Source: Chrysomallon squamiferum
Lineage: Eukaryota > Mollusca > Gastropoda > Neomphalida > Peltospiridae
DNA length: 41,000 bases
Direction: 5' to 3'
NCBI GenBank assembly: GCA_012295275.1
Contig: CM022672.1
Coordinates: 9,241,904-9,282,903 of the forward strand
A model generated the notes under the pieces. It worked only from the letters and a program-made list of their open reading frames with translations, made no database searches and was not told the origin of the DNA. Below are positions 1 to 10,963 of the stretch, piece by piece. Every line of letters begins with the position of its first letter. The first letter of the stretch is position 1. The position numbers and the translations under genes were made by a program.

Positions 1-122
1 GAAAAAACAAAAATGGTTAAAAGGGATGCATCTTGTAAAAGAAAAAAGAAAATAATTAACAAAATAGAAGCGAATAATTATATTGGTGTGTTAGATATTA
101 AATATCTATATATGTATGAATT

Positions 123-275
123 TGTGTATGTATGTATGTATGTATGTATGTATGTATGTATGTATGTATGTATGTATATATTTATGAATGCGTGTATGTA
201 TATGTATATGTGTGTATGTGTATGTCTACATGTATGTATGTATGAGTTTGCATGTACGTATGTATGTAATGGCAT
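123..275. repeat. (TATG)n tetranucleotide microsatellite
   Basis: A near-perfect TATG run spans about 125-176. An interrupted TATG/TGTA tail continues to about 275. Both strands give short Tyr/Val/Met/Cys-rich or Ile/His/Thr-rich ORFs here, which are repeat translations and not genes. Confidence 0.97.
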
Positions 276-790
276 ATATAAGTAATAGGTTATGTCAGAT
301 AAGTATCTACGTATATATGAAAGTTATGCTTGAAATGCATACATACATATATTTTCGTCTGTTTGTTAGCATATTTGTGTTGTTGTTGTTTTTCTTTTTT
401 CTCTGAGTTGTTATTACCTGTTTTAATTAAGTAAAAGGGTTAAATTAACGGCATTAACATTAACTTTAACCTTCAGCTGATAGAAAAAAAAAGAAAAAAA
501 AAAGAAAAAAAAGCTCATACTCCTAAGCCGTAAACATGTTTTCCTTCTTTATATAGATTCATAAAAACCAAACAACAAGCCTTGATCATTTCAGTTTTCC
601 TGACTGGTAATTGTAGGTTTTCTCTTCAGAAGACAGCGATCTTGAAATGTGATTCGAAAAGGGCATCATTATCTCTTAGCATGGACACATGTCGCATTTC
701 TTTGAATATTTCTTGTTAACCGATAGCTGTGGTGTATTGATCAGTTATTTAAATGACATGTGCTCGTAACGTGTATAAATATGTATAAAA
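276..790. other. AT-rich unique DNA, no gene seen
   Basis: This is AT-rich sequence with a T-rich patch near 380-405 and an A-rich GAAAA-type patch at 481-513. I see no open frame, splice pair or tandem structure beyond these. Confidence 0.7.
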
Positions 791-904
791 TTACACGCTG
801 CCAAGGCCAGAACTCTCGGCGCATTGGTCCTGTCAATTATAAATTATAACTCGATTTGAGACTGTTACTTGCAGGGAATCATATCCAAGACACGGCTAAA
901 TTCC

Positions 905-1126
905 TAAGCCGATACTGTGGTCAAAACGGCACTGTTATCACGACTGAGGGTTTCGCAAAGACGTCGTGATTACAAGCGATCAAAGAGTCCTGTCTGCACA
1001 GATCGACACGCGTATTTGACAAGGAATGTTAGGTATTCTGTCGTGATCGCAAGAAACAGTAGAGTCCGATACCCTCTGCGGAGGTCCGAAATTCTGTCCA
1101 GGACAGGCATGCTTAAACATACTTAG
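905..1126 (+). CDS. Arg-rich open frame in a GC-richer block (doubtful)
   Basis: About 72 codons stay open from a TAA at 902 to a TAG at 1124. The first codon offered as a start is GTG at 917; no ATG begins the frame. The product would be strongly basic (many Arg, e.g. SQRRRDYKRS) with no recognised domain. The block at 790-1135 is richer in GC than its surroundings, which lowers stop frequency by chance. A CTTGCAG acceptor-like site precedes it near 874, but no convincing donor follows. It ends about 30 bases before the (GA)n tract. It could be an exon fragment, a regulatory island or chance; chance is the safest reading. Confidence 0.1.
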
Positions 1127-1148
1127 AGCGTGAGATATCACCTGTAAG

Positions 1149-1155
<7 letters not shown>

Positions 1156-1239
<84 letters not shown>
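1156..1239. repeat. (GA)n dinucleotide microsatellite, about 84 bp
   Basis: A perfect GA run of about 42 units follows a short imperfect GA lead-in from 1149. Polypurine/polypyrimidine tracts of this length can form triplex DNA and are prone to length change and misassembly. Confidence 0.99.
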
Positions 1240-1241
<2 letters not shown>

Positions 1242-1900
1242 AATCCACTTCGTAACTGAATCTATTAGCATGTTATCAGTAAAATTAACTTCTATTCAAG
1301 AAAAGTTAATTTCTGTATAATGACATCTCATAACAATAATAATAATAATAATAATTACAATAGTAATAATAATAATAACGATTAGAGAATAAACTGAATT
1401 CCAGCAAGCTACACCTTTAATTAATTAATTAATTAATTTATTTATTACTAATTCTTAAGGGAGCGATTGTCTGTTTTTCTTTTTATTCTTATTTTATAAA
1501 AAATATATTCATTAATTTTAATTTTTTTACTTATTTGCTAATTCCATCCTTCATTCATTCATTTATTTATTTACTTTTTCAATCCATTATTCATTCTTCT
1601 TTTTTTTTTATCAAAATAATTAAAAAATATAACAAAGACATGGTTAACTTTATTGTGGTTCAGTTTGATGTGTAAAATATTAAAATCAAACAAAATTCAT
1701 CAGATAATCTCGACGTTTCTACTCTTCTGAGAGCTAACGTAAACTGGCGATGTCTATGCATACAAGATGACAATCTCAGATATCTGGCCACTCTGAATAT
1801 CTCCATTTTGACCGTTTTATTTGTCAAGCCGAAAACCGCGACACTTTCCACCTGATAACATTGTGTGTAATCACATTTCCAAGTGCCATTTCCACCAGAA
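1240..1900. other. AT-rich DNA with (AAT)n and TTAA/ATTT runs
   Basis: An (AAT)n tract lies at 1334-1378. TTAA and ATTT runs lie at 1418-1445 and 1550-1575. A minus-strand ORF of 63 codons at 1660-1851 has no features supporting a gene. Confidence 0.8.
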
Positions 1901-1955
1901 CATTTTCTCCGAGTATGATGAATAGCATATCATTCCACGCCGCTTGCGACCATTT

Positions 1956-2417
1956 CTATCGGATTAACCCTATGACAATGAGTCTGTCCGTTTCCAATTC
2001 CCTCCTCTGATAATCTTGAGGAGAGACATGATTAGATTTTGGAAGGAAACTTTGAGCAAAATACCCGAGGATAAAACAGAGATTTGGACGACTGATTGAA
2101 TTATTGCAATCGATTGGACTTCTTTTCGAGATCAAGTCGCCAGATAATCGGGTTGATCCTTTGAAATTCCAAATGGATGAATATCGAGATGTTGACTCGC
2201 GGTGCCATGCAAGTCTTTTGGCTCTTGGCAATACGGCGACATGGGCGGAAAGAGAATCGTCCCCTTTAGATCCATGTGCTTTGAAGCGTGTTTCACCTTC
2301 GTTAATGAAATACTGAAACTGGTGGCATTCGCTAAAACATCTTCTGAAAAAGATCAATCGGAGGAATTCGATTTTGAATGGAGCGATGACGAGGGAGAAG
2401 AAGACATCGTACGGTTA
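1956..2417 (-). CDS. Stop-poor open frame, about 153 codons, unrecognised
   Basis: This is the longest open frame that is not simple repeat. On the minus strand it runs without a stop from a TAA near 2415-2417 to a TAG at 1956-1958. It has no ATG near its upstream end; the start offered for it at 2357 is TTG. The predicted residues are mixed and soluble-looking, for example RLIFFRRCFSECHQFQYF near the start and SNHVSPQDYQRRELETDR near the end. I recognise no domain, signal peptide or membrane segment. The block is richer in GC than its flanks and is also stop-poor on the plus strand, where two overlapping frames stay open for 85 and 73 codons. It may be an internal exon, a pseudogene remnant or a by-product of composition. 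The strand cannot be decided from sequence alone. Confidence 0.2.
2196..2413 (+). CDS. Candidate plus-strand exon 3' part ending at a GTTAGT donor
   Basis: The plus frame is open from 2196 and ends in a strongly acidic tail (SEEFDFEWSDDEGEEDIVR), directly followed by CG|GTTAGTG, a plausible donor at 2414 in intron phase 2. Upstream, another plus frame is open for 85 codons (2056-2313, beginning AKYPRIKQRFGRLIELLQS), so an intact exon would need a frameshift between the two. No clear acceptor was found; a mixed pyrimidine stretch near 1985-2010 is the best option. The frame competes with the long minus-strand frame over the same bases. Product unknown. The tail and phase resemble those of the candidate ending at 17905. 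Confidence 0.18.
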
Positions 2418-2514
2418 GTGTTTTTTATGAAATAATCGCAATTAGATTCGCCAATTGGTTTCGCGATCATTGAGCTTGTCACGACACTGTTGTTATCGTG
2501 AGCAAAATAGAAGA

Positions 2515-3910
2515 AATTTAGACACTGAAGTAATTGATCACTGATAGTCTTTCAGCTAATATCAAAATATAAAATAGTGAATGTTTCGTTCTTAGACACT
2601 AAATTGAATACTGAAAGTAGTTTCTTTATTTTTAAACTGCCAAATGGTGAATGATGTGTTTTTAGACAGTAAAGTAATTGGATGATAACAGCATTTTCTT
2701 TCTGTTTAAACTACAAAATAGAGACTGATGCGTTTTTAAACACTGAAGTAAATTGAATGCTGATAGCATTTTCTTTCTGTTTAAGCTACAAAATGGTGAA
2801 TGATGAGTTCTTAGACACTAAACTGGAATGCTGATAACAGTTCATTATTTTTAAACTACAAAAAAGTGTATAATTCGTAATCGGGCAATGATATAAATTT
2901 CTATAAATTGTAAAATAATGATCGGCAGAGTTTTTAACACTTAAAGAACTGAAAGCTGATAGCGTGTTCGTTAATTTTAAATTGTAGAACTGTAATTGAG
3001 AATGTCTGATGTATCCTTCGACACTAAAATAAATGAATTCTAATAGATAATAAAGTAAATAGTATACTGACAGGGTTTCCTAAATTTTAAACCGAAAAAC
3101 AGTGAAATACTACGCCTGATCTATATTAAAATAAAAGTTTGTTCAAGGTGTCTTTTAATTTAAAATAGAAAAGGACCAAGAATTTATCTTCAATCACATT
3201 TAATCAATTTTAAAATTTAAGACAATAATCGAACTGATGCTTCGTGATCATAATTTTATTTTAGTTTCTTACGTTATTCCTTTTTGAAATAATTTTTCAT
3301 TTTAAAAGCGCAATAGTCACTTGAGAATTTATGATATTTCTATGAAGTAACTACATGCTGAATTTTTAAACCGCCAAATATTAATAAATTAAGAATGCAA
3401 TATAATGTCTGCCATCAGACATTAAAGTAACTGATGCTTGACTGATTTTATTGCTGACGCTTACGATTTCACAAGAAATGTATTTAGACACTAAACTATT
3501 TGCAAACTGATACTATTTCATTACGTTTTAAACTGCAAAAAAGTTAAAAAAAAAAAAATTCTGATTTTCATTCAAACACGAAATTAATTACAGATAACAT
3601 TTCTTAAATTTAAACTGAAAAAAATAACATGAAACTGATCATGAGTGATAAAAAAACGTCCATAGATTTGGATCCAAATAATATTTCATTAATTTTTAAT
3701 TTCAAAATATTCAGTGAGTAAGATCGTATGACAGGTTTTCAGCGACTAACAACCTCGGCATATGGATACCATAATATTCATAATTAATTTCAAAGTATAA
3801 ATATTAATGGCTGAAAATACTTTATTATATATATATTTTTAGACATTAAAGTAATTCCACTGCCGTCAGCTTTTGAACTGTAAAACAGACCATGGAAAAA
3901 TATTTATGAT
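2515..3910. repeat. Degenerate minisatellite array, period about 74 bp
   Basis: A diverged tandem unit recurs. Its landmarks are TTTTTAGACACTAAAGTAAT, then AATGCTGATAGCATTTTC, then TTTTTAAACTACAAAATGG. The GACACT landmark falls at 2521, 2595, 2665, 2739 and 2814 (spacings 74, 70, 74, 75), then less regularly at 2936, 3020, 3418, 3487 and 3842. The first five units are the best preserved and later ones are eroded by indels. It encodes nothing evident. Confidence 0.85.
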
Positions 3911-5150
3911 TTTAAACGCCGATGATTTTTATTTTAAAATAATTGTATACCGTTTTCTTTTTTATTTAAGGTATATTGACATTCAGTAATACCGTTAATT
4001 CTGTATCATGATGTAAAACATTCAAGTATCTAAATAATTATTGGGGTTTTATAGATTTTTAAGTATTTTTTTCCCCTTTTATTAAAAAACCCAAACATTC
4101 AAAGGAAATATTGTTTTTCTTATCCCTTTTAGTTTTGATTTTAAAAATGTCGACATAAATAAACTGATTTCTTTACTATCGTAAAACAAAAATAATGATA
4201 CTATTTACGTAATATATTCTTTATAATGTTGTAATTAGTTTGTCATAAAGTAGATGATAAACATATTATTTTGACATTATTTTGGAATCTTTCATAATTT
4301 ATAATAATTATTTCCTTTCGTGCAATACTATTTTTAAAAGGTTAAGGTTACTTTTAATAAACTGTAATTTCTAAAGAAAGTTATATATAAGTGAATAAAG
4401 CATGAACACTTAATTTTCTATTACATGAAATTAATTTTATGTTTCAATTTACCTCATCCTTATAAATTTTACATCTCTTTGTGAGAAAATCGAAGAGTAA
4501 CGATTACTTAATGCCTTTGATTATATAAAATAAATAAAGACTAAATTTTGACACACATGTTTGTGTGTGTATATATATACATATAGGCAAATTTTAGGTA
4601 TTGTTTATAAAATACATGCAGAATTATATAATATAAAATTCAGAAATATATAGAAAGTCATACAGTATAAAACAATAAAATCAGAAATAAGAAAGGGGTT
4701 ACTTTCGTCGCAGCTTCTGCATATATATATATATTATATACATATAGATATATATATATATATATATAATAGCCATGAATTCTAATTTCATTTCAAAAGA
4801 ACCTAATTATCTTAGTCTATTTTAAGCTATGTGAACATTACTTTAATAAAAAAATTTTTTTTTTTTAAAGGGAAATTAGTTAATGTCAGTGAAGAATAAA
4901 TGCTTATTTTCTGTGTTACGATGCATTATGATTTCAGTTTTTGTCTCGGAATATCATAGCTTATGTTTCTTATTTTGGCCTCACTGGCTCTTGGCAAATC
5001 ACCAGCATCGTATATTCATTTTCGCCGCTGTGTGACAGAAGCTAGACGATAAATGTCAAAGTAAGCCTCGTGTGATCATCATAGTTTCTTCGTCTTGAGT
5101 TTCTTAGAACTGACATTAAGTCAGATTCACGAGACGTTGTAAATAGGTGG
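3911..5150. other. Very AT-rich non-coding DNA with (TA)n runs
   Basis: AT-rich throughout. Short (TA)n runs lie at 4568-4577 and 4718-4770. A slightly GC-richer unique patch lies at 4970-5130, containing an acceptor-like TGACAG near 5037 and a GTAAGC near 5061. The 22-bp interval between them is too short to call. No gene seen. Confidence 0.75.
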
Positions 5151-5154
5151 TTGG

Positions 5155-5320
5155 AAAAAATGAACAAAAAAAAAAATGTATAATAAAATAAAAAAAATAA
5201 AAAAGAAGAAGAAGAAAGAAAGGAAAGAAAGGAAAGAAAGAAAAAAAAAAAAAGAAAAATAGACAACAAAAAAGTATAGAAAAGAAAATTGAAAAAAAAA
5301 AAAAAAAAAAAAAAAAATAT
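5155..5320. repeat. A-rich/AAAG low-complexity tract
   Basis: AAAT, AAG, AAAGG and poly-A runs follow each other, with a run of about 24 A at 5293-5316. The minus strand reads as Phe/Leu/Ser-rich ORFs that are pure repeat artefacts. Confidence 0.95.
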
Positions 5321-5818
5321 GTTCGGTCACCATTTGATCACGGACTGCTAATAAATATTCCAGATTTATGTCATTCGATTAATGGAGATACTGTTTTGAA
5401 CTCTTTTGAAGTTGTTGTTGACTTCTCGTTTTTCTTTGGTTTTTTTAGCCCATTAGTTTATTTTCAGTTAAAAAGTTAATTAGAAAAGGGGAAAAAAAAA
5501 AACGCTAATAGATCTCCATCAAAGAGAACAGTTTTTAAAGCTAGTTCTAAGACAAAATGCTTGTTAAAACGCTTTGTTTGTTTCAGTAAGATGAGTGTGT
5601 ATGTACTGCTGTGTCACATGGTTGTAAGTTGAACTTAGTATAAGATGTTATCCGTCCTCCTCGGTGAATTATGTGCGCTTTTTCCCGTTCCAGAAGGTGT
5701 ACCCATTCTGTTATGCAGATTTTGACTCAAAAATATCCACATGAAATCTATAAATAGAGGAAAATAGTGAAATCAAATTATAAAAAAATTATTTATGAGC
5801 TCTATAATCTAGAATTGT
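5321..5818. other. AT-rich unique DNA, no gene seen
   Basis: No open frame over 50 codons outside repeat sequence, no convincing splice pair and no tandem structure noticed. A GTAAGT-like string near 5624 has no exon in front of it. Confidence 0.7.
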
Positions 5819-5995
5819 GTGTATGTATATATGCATGTTGTATGTATGTGTGTATGTTTATAGGTATATATGTATGTATGTATGTATGTTTGCATTATTC
5901 ATGTGTGTATATGTATGTGTGTGTATGGGTGAACTTGCATATAAGACAAATAAGCGCTGTATTTTCAATAATTGTTGTCGTAATGCCTCCGTCTT

Positions 5996-6027
<32 letters not shown>

Positions 6028-6030
6028 CAT
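5819..6030. repeat. TATG/TGTA tetranucleotide repeats in two blocks
   Basis: Imperfect TATG/GTGT repeats run from 5819 to 5935. A cleaner ATGT run lies at 5998-6028. A short unique spacer separates them. ORFs here are repeat translations. Confidence 0.95.
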
Positions 6031-6600
6031 GTGTATATCCAAGTACATAGATATTCATATGATATATGAATACATTACTTGTAATGAAAATTTCCTCATT
6101 GTCGTACGTGACCTGACTGTTAAGTCCTTAAACAAAAGCTCTGTCATCAGGGAAAAAACAACAAAACAAACAAAAAAACACAACAACACAGAGTCATTAC
6201 AACATTAATGTTTTATACTACAAAGCAGACATGTTTGGACTGAAGATTCACCTCACCACACAGACTTTACCGAGGAAATCGCTTTGCAATGTTTGTATTG
6301 AACAAAATAAAAAAAAAAAATTATATTGATTCACCTTTAGGAAGTACGGTCTCGAACTTATATTCATTAGTCATTTGATTGTTATCGAAAAGATTTCGGG
6401 TGACTTTTTTTTTAATTCGCTCTTTTGTTCGTTAAATAAGCAAATATCGGCTTTGTTGATCAATAGTGATTAAGTATTGTCGTCTTGGTAATTATTTTTT
6501 AAACAATAGTCAAGAATGGACTGCAAATTATGGCAGAATGTTGTTAAAATGTTTTGTATTTGCTTTAATCTAAATACTGGTGATTGCATGTACGCACTGA
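6031..6600. other. AT-rich unique DNA, no gene seen
   Basis: Contains AACAA-type low complexity near 6158-6190 and short poly-A or poly-T. Nothing gene-like was identified on either strand. Confidence 0.7.
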
Positions 6601-6880
6601 AAGAGAGGAAGCATGTAGAGAGCGTGGGACCAAGAGAGAGATAGAGGTACTTTGATAGATAGCTAAACGGAGAGGTAGACAGACAGCCAAACAGACAGAC
6701 AGACAGACAGACAGATAGATAGATAAATAGACAGATATATATAGATACATAGAGAGATAGATAGATAGACATATACTGATATAGTTAATAGATAGGTAGA
6801 CAGATGAATACAAATCTACTTATACGAATACGTATGTACATACAGAGATATGTGCATACATACATTTATACATAAATATA
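6601..6880. repeat. GACA/GATA tetranucleotide cluster
   Basis: An imperfect GAGA lead-in is followed by ACAG units (6689-6714) and GATA units (6713-6800). It then grades into CATA/TACA repeats to about 6880. The Ser/Leu/Tyr/Cys-rich minus-strand ORFs are repeat translations. Confidence 0.95.
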
Positions 6881-7255
6881 CGCATGGAGTCAGATAAGAA
6901 TAAAAACAAAAAACCTGGAGAAATAAAAGACAGAAAAAAAGTAAAATAGATGATAACATAAGGAAGCAAAGAAATAGAATCATCGTTACTAAGGTAAAAA
7001 CTGAGTAACTTGATTTATGCAAATTGTATTAAATGATTCAATTTCTGATGTATGTATTAAACAAAAAACTACTAATAATTTGTGATTTATTACAGTAAAT
7101 AATTATGATTTTGTAAAATCTCTAGCAGTTGGAATAAATACATTTTGTATCAAAATTAGATGATATGTCATCGTGCCGTTTGGTAACCAGCTCATTACTG
7201 CTAGATTGATTTCCAAATCTTTCGAAACCATATTTATTTCTGTGGAGGCCTTTGA

Positions 7256-7257
<2 letters not shown>
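6881..7257. other. AT-rich unique DNA, no gene seen
   Basis: No supported coding frame. The ORFs reported across it on the minus strand start or end in flanking low-complexity DNA. Confidence 0.7.

Positions 7258-7286
<29 letters not shown>
7258..7286. repeat. Poly-A tract, about 29 bp
   Basis: Uninterrupted A run. It might be the tail of a plus-strand retroposed element, but I found no recognisable element body upstream. Confidence 0.97.
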
Positions 7287-7288
<2 letters not shown>

Positions 7289-7542
7289 AAAGGACTATGT
7301 ATATTACCAATGCTGTCATTCTTAAAACAGCAATAATCGATGACGTAATCAGCAATATTCCCATCGAAACGCAGCCCTTTGGAGTGGAAAACATGTTGCA
7401 ATGAATGGATGTGAGCGTGAAACATAAATAATAATGACGTTCCCAGGATTTCATGAATTGGAGAAGCCATTACTGTACGGAATAGATGTTTTAGAATAAA
7501 ATAAATTATATAACAATAATAATGATGATAATGATGATGATG

Positions 7543-7614
<72 letters not shown>
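7543..7614. repeat. (AAT)n trinucleotide microsatellite, about 24 units
   Basis: A perfect run, preceded by GAT/AAT mixture from 7515 and followed by TATG/TA repeats to 7682. On the minus strand it makes the long poly-Tyr ORF (7234-7707), which is an artefact. Complementary in sequence to the (ATT)n at 7799-7868. Confidence 0.98.
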
Positions 7615-7798
7615 TGTTTGTATGTATGTATATATGTGCATATGTGAATATATATATGTTTGTATATATGCATATACATATGTACCTTTCTTTTCATATA
7701 AACTCAAGTTATATTATAACTGATTCCTCAGTCAATTCTGAGAAAAACGTTCTTGGGTGGGGTTTTTTGTGTTTGTGTTTCTTTCTTTCTTTCTTTTC

Positions 7799-7868
<70 letters not shown>
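7799..7868. repeat. (ATT)n trinucleotide microsatellite, about 23 units
   Basis: A perfect run preceded by a short CTTT patch. It is the reverse complement of the (AAT)n tract about 185 bases upstream, so the two could pair as hairpin arms. Confidence 0.98.
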
Positions 7869-7869
<1 letters not shown>

Positions 7870-8329
7870 ATATTATTAGTAGCCAGCTTTTAATCTGACA
7901 CAAGAATCATCATCAAATACCTGGCATTGCTTAAATTATAACAAATTCAAAATGTATCCGCGAAACTGATATTATTTTAAATTGTAGCAAGATCTGATTA
8001 CGTCCATCATACTTTCCATTCATATCACCTGACAGAAACCCATTTATTGTTTTTTTTTTCTGTGTATCTGATACTATTGTACACCTATCACTTACACTTC
8101 TATTTTCTTTCTTTAATAACAGAAAAATAAAACCGAGTAAGTACTGATAATACTTTACGTCTAATTTCGCTGGCGGAACATGAAGAAAAATTTCTTACAC
8201 CGGCGTGGCCTTTGTTAGATCCGTCGTGTTTCTATGGCTACCTTTCCTATTTGAAACATAAGTGCGAATCGTTTCGCTAAATGTGTTTTAACACACACTG
8301 TAATAAAATTTTATATCTGTGAACGCAGA
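7869..8329. other. Unique DNA, no gene seen
   Basis: AT-rich to about 8150, then less so. No coding frame supported. The rise in GC from about 8160 leads into the exon-like island at 8330-8508. Confidence 0.65.
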
Positions 8330-8441
8330 ACGCTGCATATCGCAAAGCCGTGTTCGATGCTGTTAACGCTGGAAGTCAAATCAATTCCGTCAAGCTCTGC
8401 GATATCTGTCATGCGGAATGTTATTGCCCACCTCTTTTCAG

Positions 8442-8508
8442 TACACCTGGATGAAGTGTAAACAATGTTTACTCAGGTGTACCCTGGACACCTATTGCAA
8501 CAGACCAG
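8442..8508 (+). CDS. Candidate 67-bp internal exon, Cys-rich frame
   Basis: The interval has a textbook acceptor (CCACCTCTTTTCAG, AG at 8440-8441) and a consensus donor (CCAG|GTGAGTATAT, GT at 8509-8510). Only one of its three frames is open. It reads TAC ACC TGG ATG AAG TGT and so on to CCA G, giving 22 residues with four Cys (C-x2-C-x3-C-x6-C pattern: MKCKQCLLRCTLDTYC), and ends in phase 1. A different frame is open just upstream (8331-8453), ending VKLCDICHAECYCPPLF and a TGA. A longer exon beginning at an acceptor near 8331 is therefore possible but would be non-coding. No family recognised. It could be a real small exon, a UTR exon, or a fortuitous splice-like pair. A (TA)n tract begins about 10 bases after the donor. 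Confidence 0.28.
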
Positions 8509-8513
8509 GTGAG

Positions 8514-8515
<2 letters not shown>

Positions 8516-8552
<37 letters not shown>
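8516..8552. repeat. (TA)n microsatellite
   Basis: About 18 TA units immediately downstream of the donor-like site at 8509. Confidence 0.97.
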
Positions 8553-9376
8553 TAGTATATATCTAGTGTTGTTCGTGTGCAGTTTTTGAATCGTTACGTT
8601 GTATATGTTTTACTATGATGGATCTCTCTGGTGACTGCAGTTTTTGACTGATGGATGAAAGCGACAGAATGACACGTTGATATTAATTCTTTCTTGAGTT
8701 TTATTTGCAAATGATTGTGTTTGATGCAGTGACGGATAGGGAAGCGATGTACTCCGTGTCATAGCTGCTGTATTTTACAACAAAGATATTCCACGGTATA
8801 CACTTGTATCTATAGCATATCGGTAACTGATCATATAGTTTTTAGTTTATACTTAAGATTGATGAATCGTTTTAAACAAACAGTACTGCGTTCTGTTTAT
8901 CTGAAATAACACTGAAGATAATCATAATAATAATACTAATACTACTAATAATAATAATAATCAGAAGAAGAAGAAGAAGAAGACGAAGAAGAAGAAAAAC
9001 GTTTAATTATATGTATTTTGGATTCCTTTCTTTATGCACCTTTTAATAGCTTTAATTTATGTACACTTTTATTTTTCTATTCTTTTTCTGCCTTATTTTC
9101 TGTAAAACTGAAACATTAATACATGTGTCTGTGAACTTTATTAGGCTACTAATTGTTATTTTTTAATTAATTAATTAATTTATTTATTTAACTGAAAATA
9201 AAATAGTGTGAGATGATCGACCAGTAAAAAAAAAAAATATATAAATAATAACAATAATAAAAACTAGGCTGCTACATTATTTATTTATGTATTTATTTAC
9301 TGTTTTTCTGTGTACACTTTCCATTCGATCTATCTGTCCCATCTAATCTACCAATCTCTCTGCTTGTCATCTTCGC
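8553..9376. other. AT-rich DNA with AAT and AAG trinucleotide runs
   Basis: AAT/ACT units (8922-8960) are followed directly by AAG units (8962-8996). TTAA/ATTT runs lie at 9164-9190. No gene seen. Confidence 0.8.
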
Positions 9377-9404
9377 TGTCTGTCTGTCTGTCTGTCTGTC
9401 TGTC
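9377..9404. repeat. (CTGT)n tetranucleotide microsatellite
   Basis: Seven CTGT units. Confidence 0.97.
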
Positions 9405-9778
9405 CTTCCCATCAGTTAGACTTGCATTGTTGTCATGGCGACTGAATTCTGACTAATATTAGAGATAGCCGTCTTCCTAATTTTAATAACAATCATTATT
9501 GGATTTGGGCCAATGGTCGGCAATTGGTGAAGACCGGAAACGGGTCCAAATGAGGAAGTGACCATGCATAGCCTTAATTTATATCTTATTTTTTTGATCT
9601 GGAAAGACACAGAACATATGTCTGACCACATTTCACAATTTTGAATAAAGAGCTTCAGTAATTAAAACAGATCTGACTGTACAGATCTGTTTATATATAC
9701 ACGTTTGTATATGTTTATGTTTATGTGCTTCTGTGTATATGTATAGACATAGACTCTCTGTTTTATACACCTCCGCAG
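9405..9778. other. Unique DNA, no gene supported
   Basis: A 71-codon minus-strand frame (9416-9631) covers a slightly GC-richer patch. Nothing in its residues or flanks supports a gene. Confidence 0.6.
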
Positions 9779-9798
9779 ACACACACACACACACATAC

Positions 9799-9867
<69 letters not shown>

Positions 9868-9868
9868 A
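9779..9868. repeat. Compound microsatellite (CA)n-(GACA)n-(GA)n
   Basis: CA units (9779-9795) pass into GACA units (9801-9842) and then GA units (9841-9867) with almost no spacer. The stepwise change suggests one tract growing from another by slippage and point change. Confidence 0.98.
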
Positions 9869-10960
9869 TTTGTATTACCTCTATTGACAAGAAACAACAG
9901 TTAAAGTTATATAAATGTCATTAAGCGCTATTGCAATAAATATAAAGTGAATAATATTACTGATACAGTTTATTACTATTGTAGGTTAACAAAGAAAACT
10001 ACAATCAAAACATCGCTTTTTCACTCATAAATTATTATAATTACTAAAATATTCTAAAAGGGACAAAACAAAAAAAATACCAAATTCTCTTAAAGAAATG
10101 TGTTCAGTGGTGTCCCATGAAAACACGTCTCTATTTAAGAAACTGAATTTGATATAACAAAAACAACAATAAGAACTCTCCAAAACAAAACAACAGCAAA
10201 ACGGCTTCAGAAGTCTTAACAGTCTTCAGAAGATATTTGGACCAGCACTTAAACAGGAAGCAAAAAATATCTATCTATCTATCTAGAGTAAAAGATTTTC
10301 AATCTCGAGATATTCGATATTAAAACAGCACCATTCAGACACGATGCGCTTTGCCAAAAAACCCACAAAGAAAGTTTTGTGAGACATTCAAACAGTGGCG
10401 TCTTTTAGACGATCTCTCACCACTGCACAGAAGATTCACTCCATTTAGTTTGACGTTCTGGAAATGAATCTTGTTTTCTTTTCACAACTTTCTCATATCG
10501 ACCGTCAGTTGCTGTTCTGTTACTATTGTTATTGTCATTATTTTATTTTATTCGCTATATGCATGTACTCTTATAGTACTGATAGTAGCCTGTGTGTGTG
10601 ATAGCTGCTACCTTCGTCTGTGAGCCTGATATTTTTTCCATATTATATTTTATTAATTATTTTAATTGTGTGTTTGGAAACCATTTTTGAATGGTTTTGT
10701 GTGTGTGTGTGTGTATGTGTAAGCGTGTGTGTGTGTTTAATAATTCATTCAGGCACGCACAAACCTATCGACAAATGACATAATTATGGGTACGTATTAT
10801 AATTCACACACGCATGCACATATTTGCCTCACATGTGTGCGTGAGTCGGTCTTTGCGACTGTGTGTGTCTCATACGTAAAGCCTGCGAACAGTGAATAAT
10901 TACAATAAAGAGATTCATTTGTTAACTTAACGTTCTGTCGAGAACGCTGTTATTTCATTT
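9869..10960. other. Mostly AT-rich unique DNA with small repeats
   Basis: Short ATCT (10268-10285) and TG (10698-10735) repeats occur, with diffuse CA/TG to about 10870. A modestly GC-richer unique patch lies at 10320-10470. No coding frame supported. Confidence 0.7.
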
Positions 10961-10963
10961 CAG

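Noticed and set aside
13-285. Tyr/Val/Cys/Met-rich ORFs on both strands, also near 5767-6069 and 19616-19945
   Set aside because: Translations of TATG/CATA microsatellites with no unique coding part.
1092-1110. CTGTCCAGGACAG palindrome as a receptor binding site
   Set aside because: A perfect 6-bp inverted repeat with one centre base, but it matches no factor site I can name with confidence.
7258-7286. Poly-A as the tail of a LINE or processed pseudogene
   Set aside because: No recognisable element body or target-site duplication upstream.
7234-7707. 157-codon minus-strand ORF, the longest listed frame beginning at a start-type codon
   Set aside because: It is poly-Tyr/His from the (AAT)n tract, with poly-Phe from the poly-A tract; a repeat translation.
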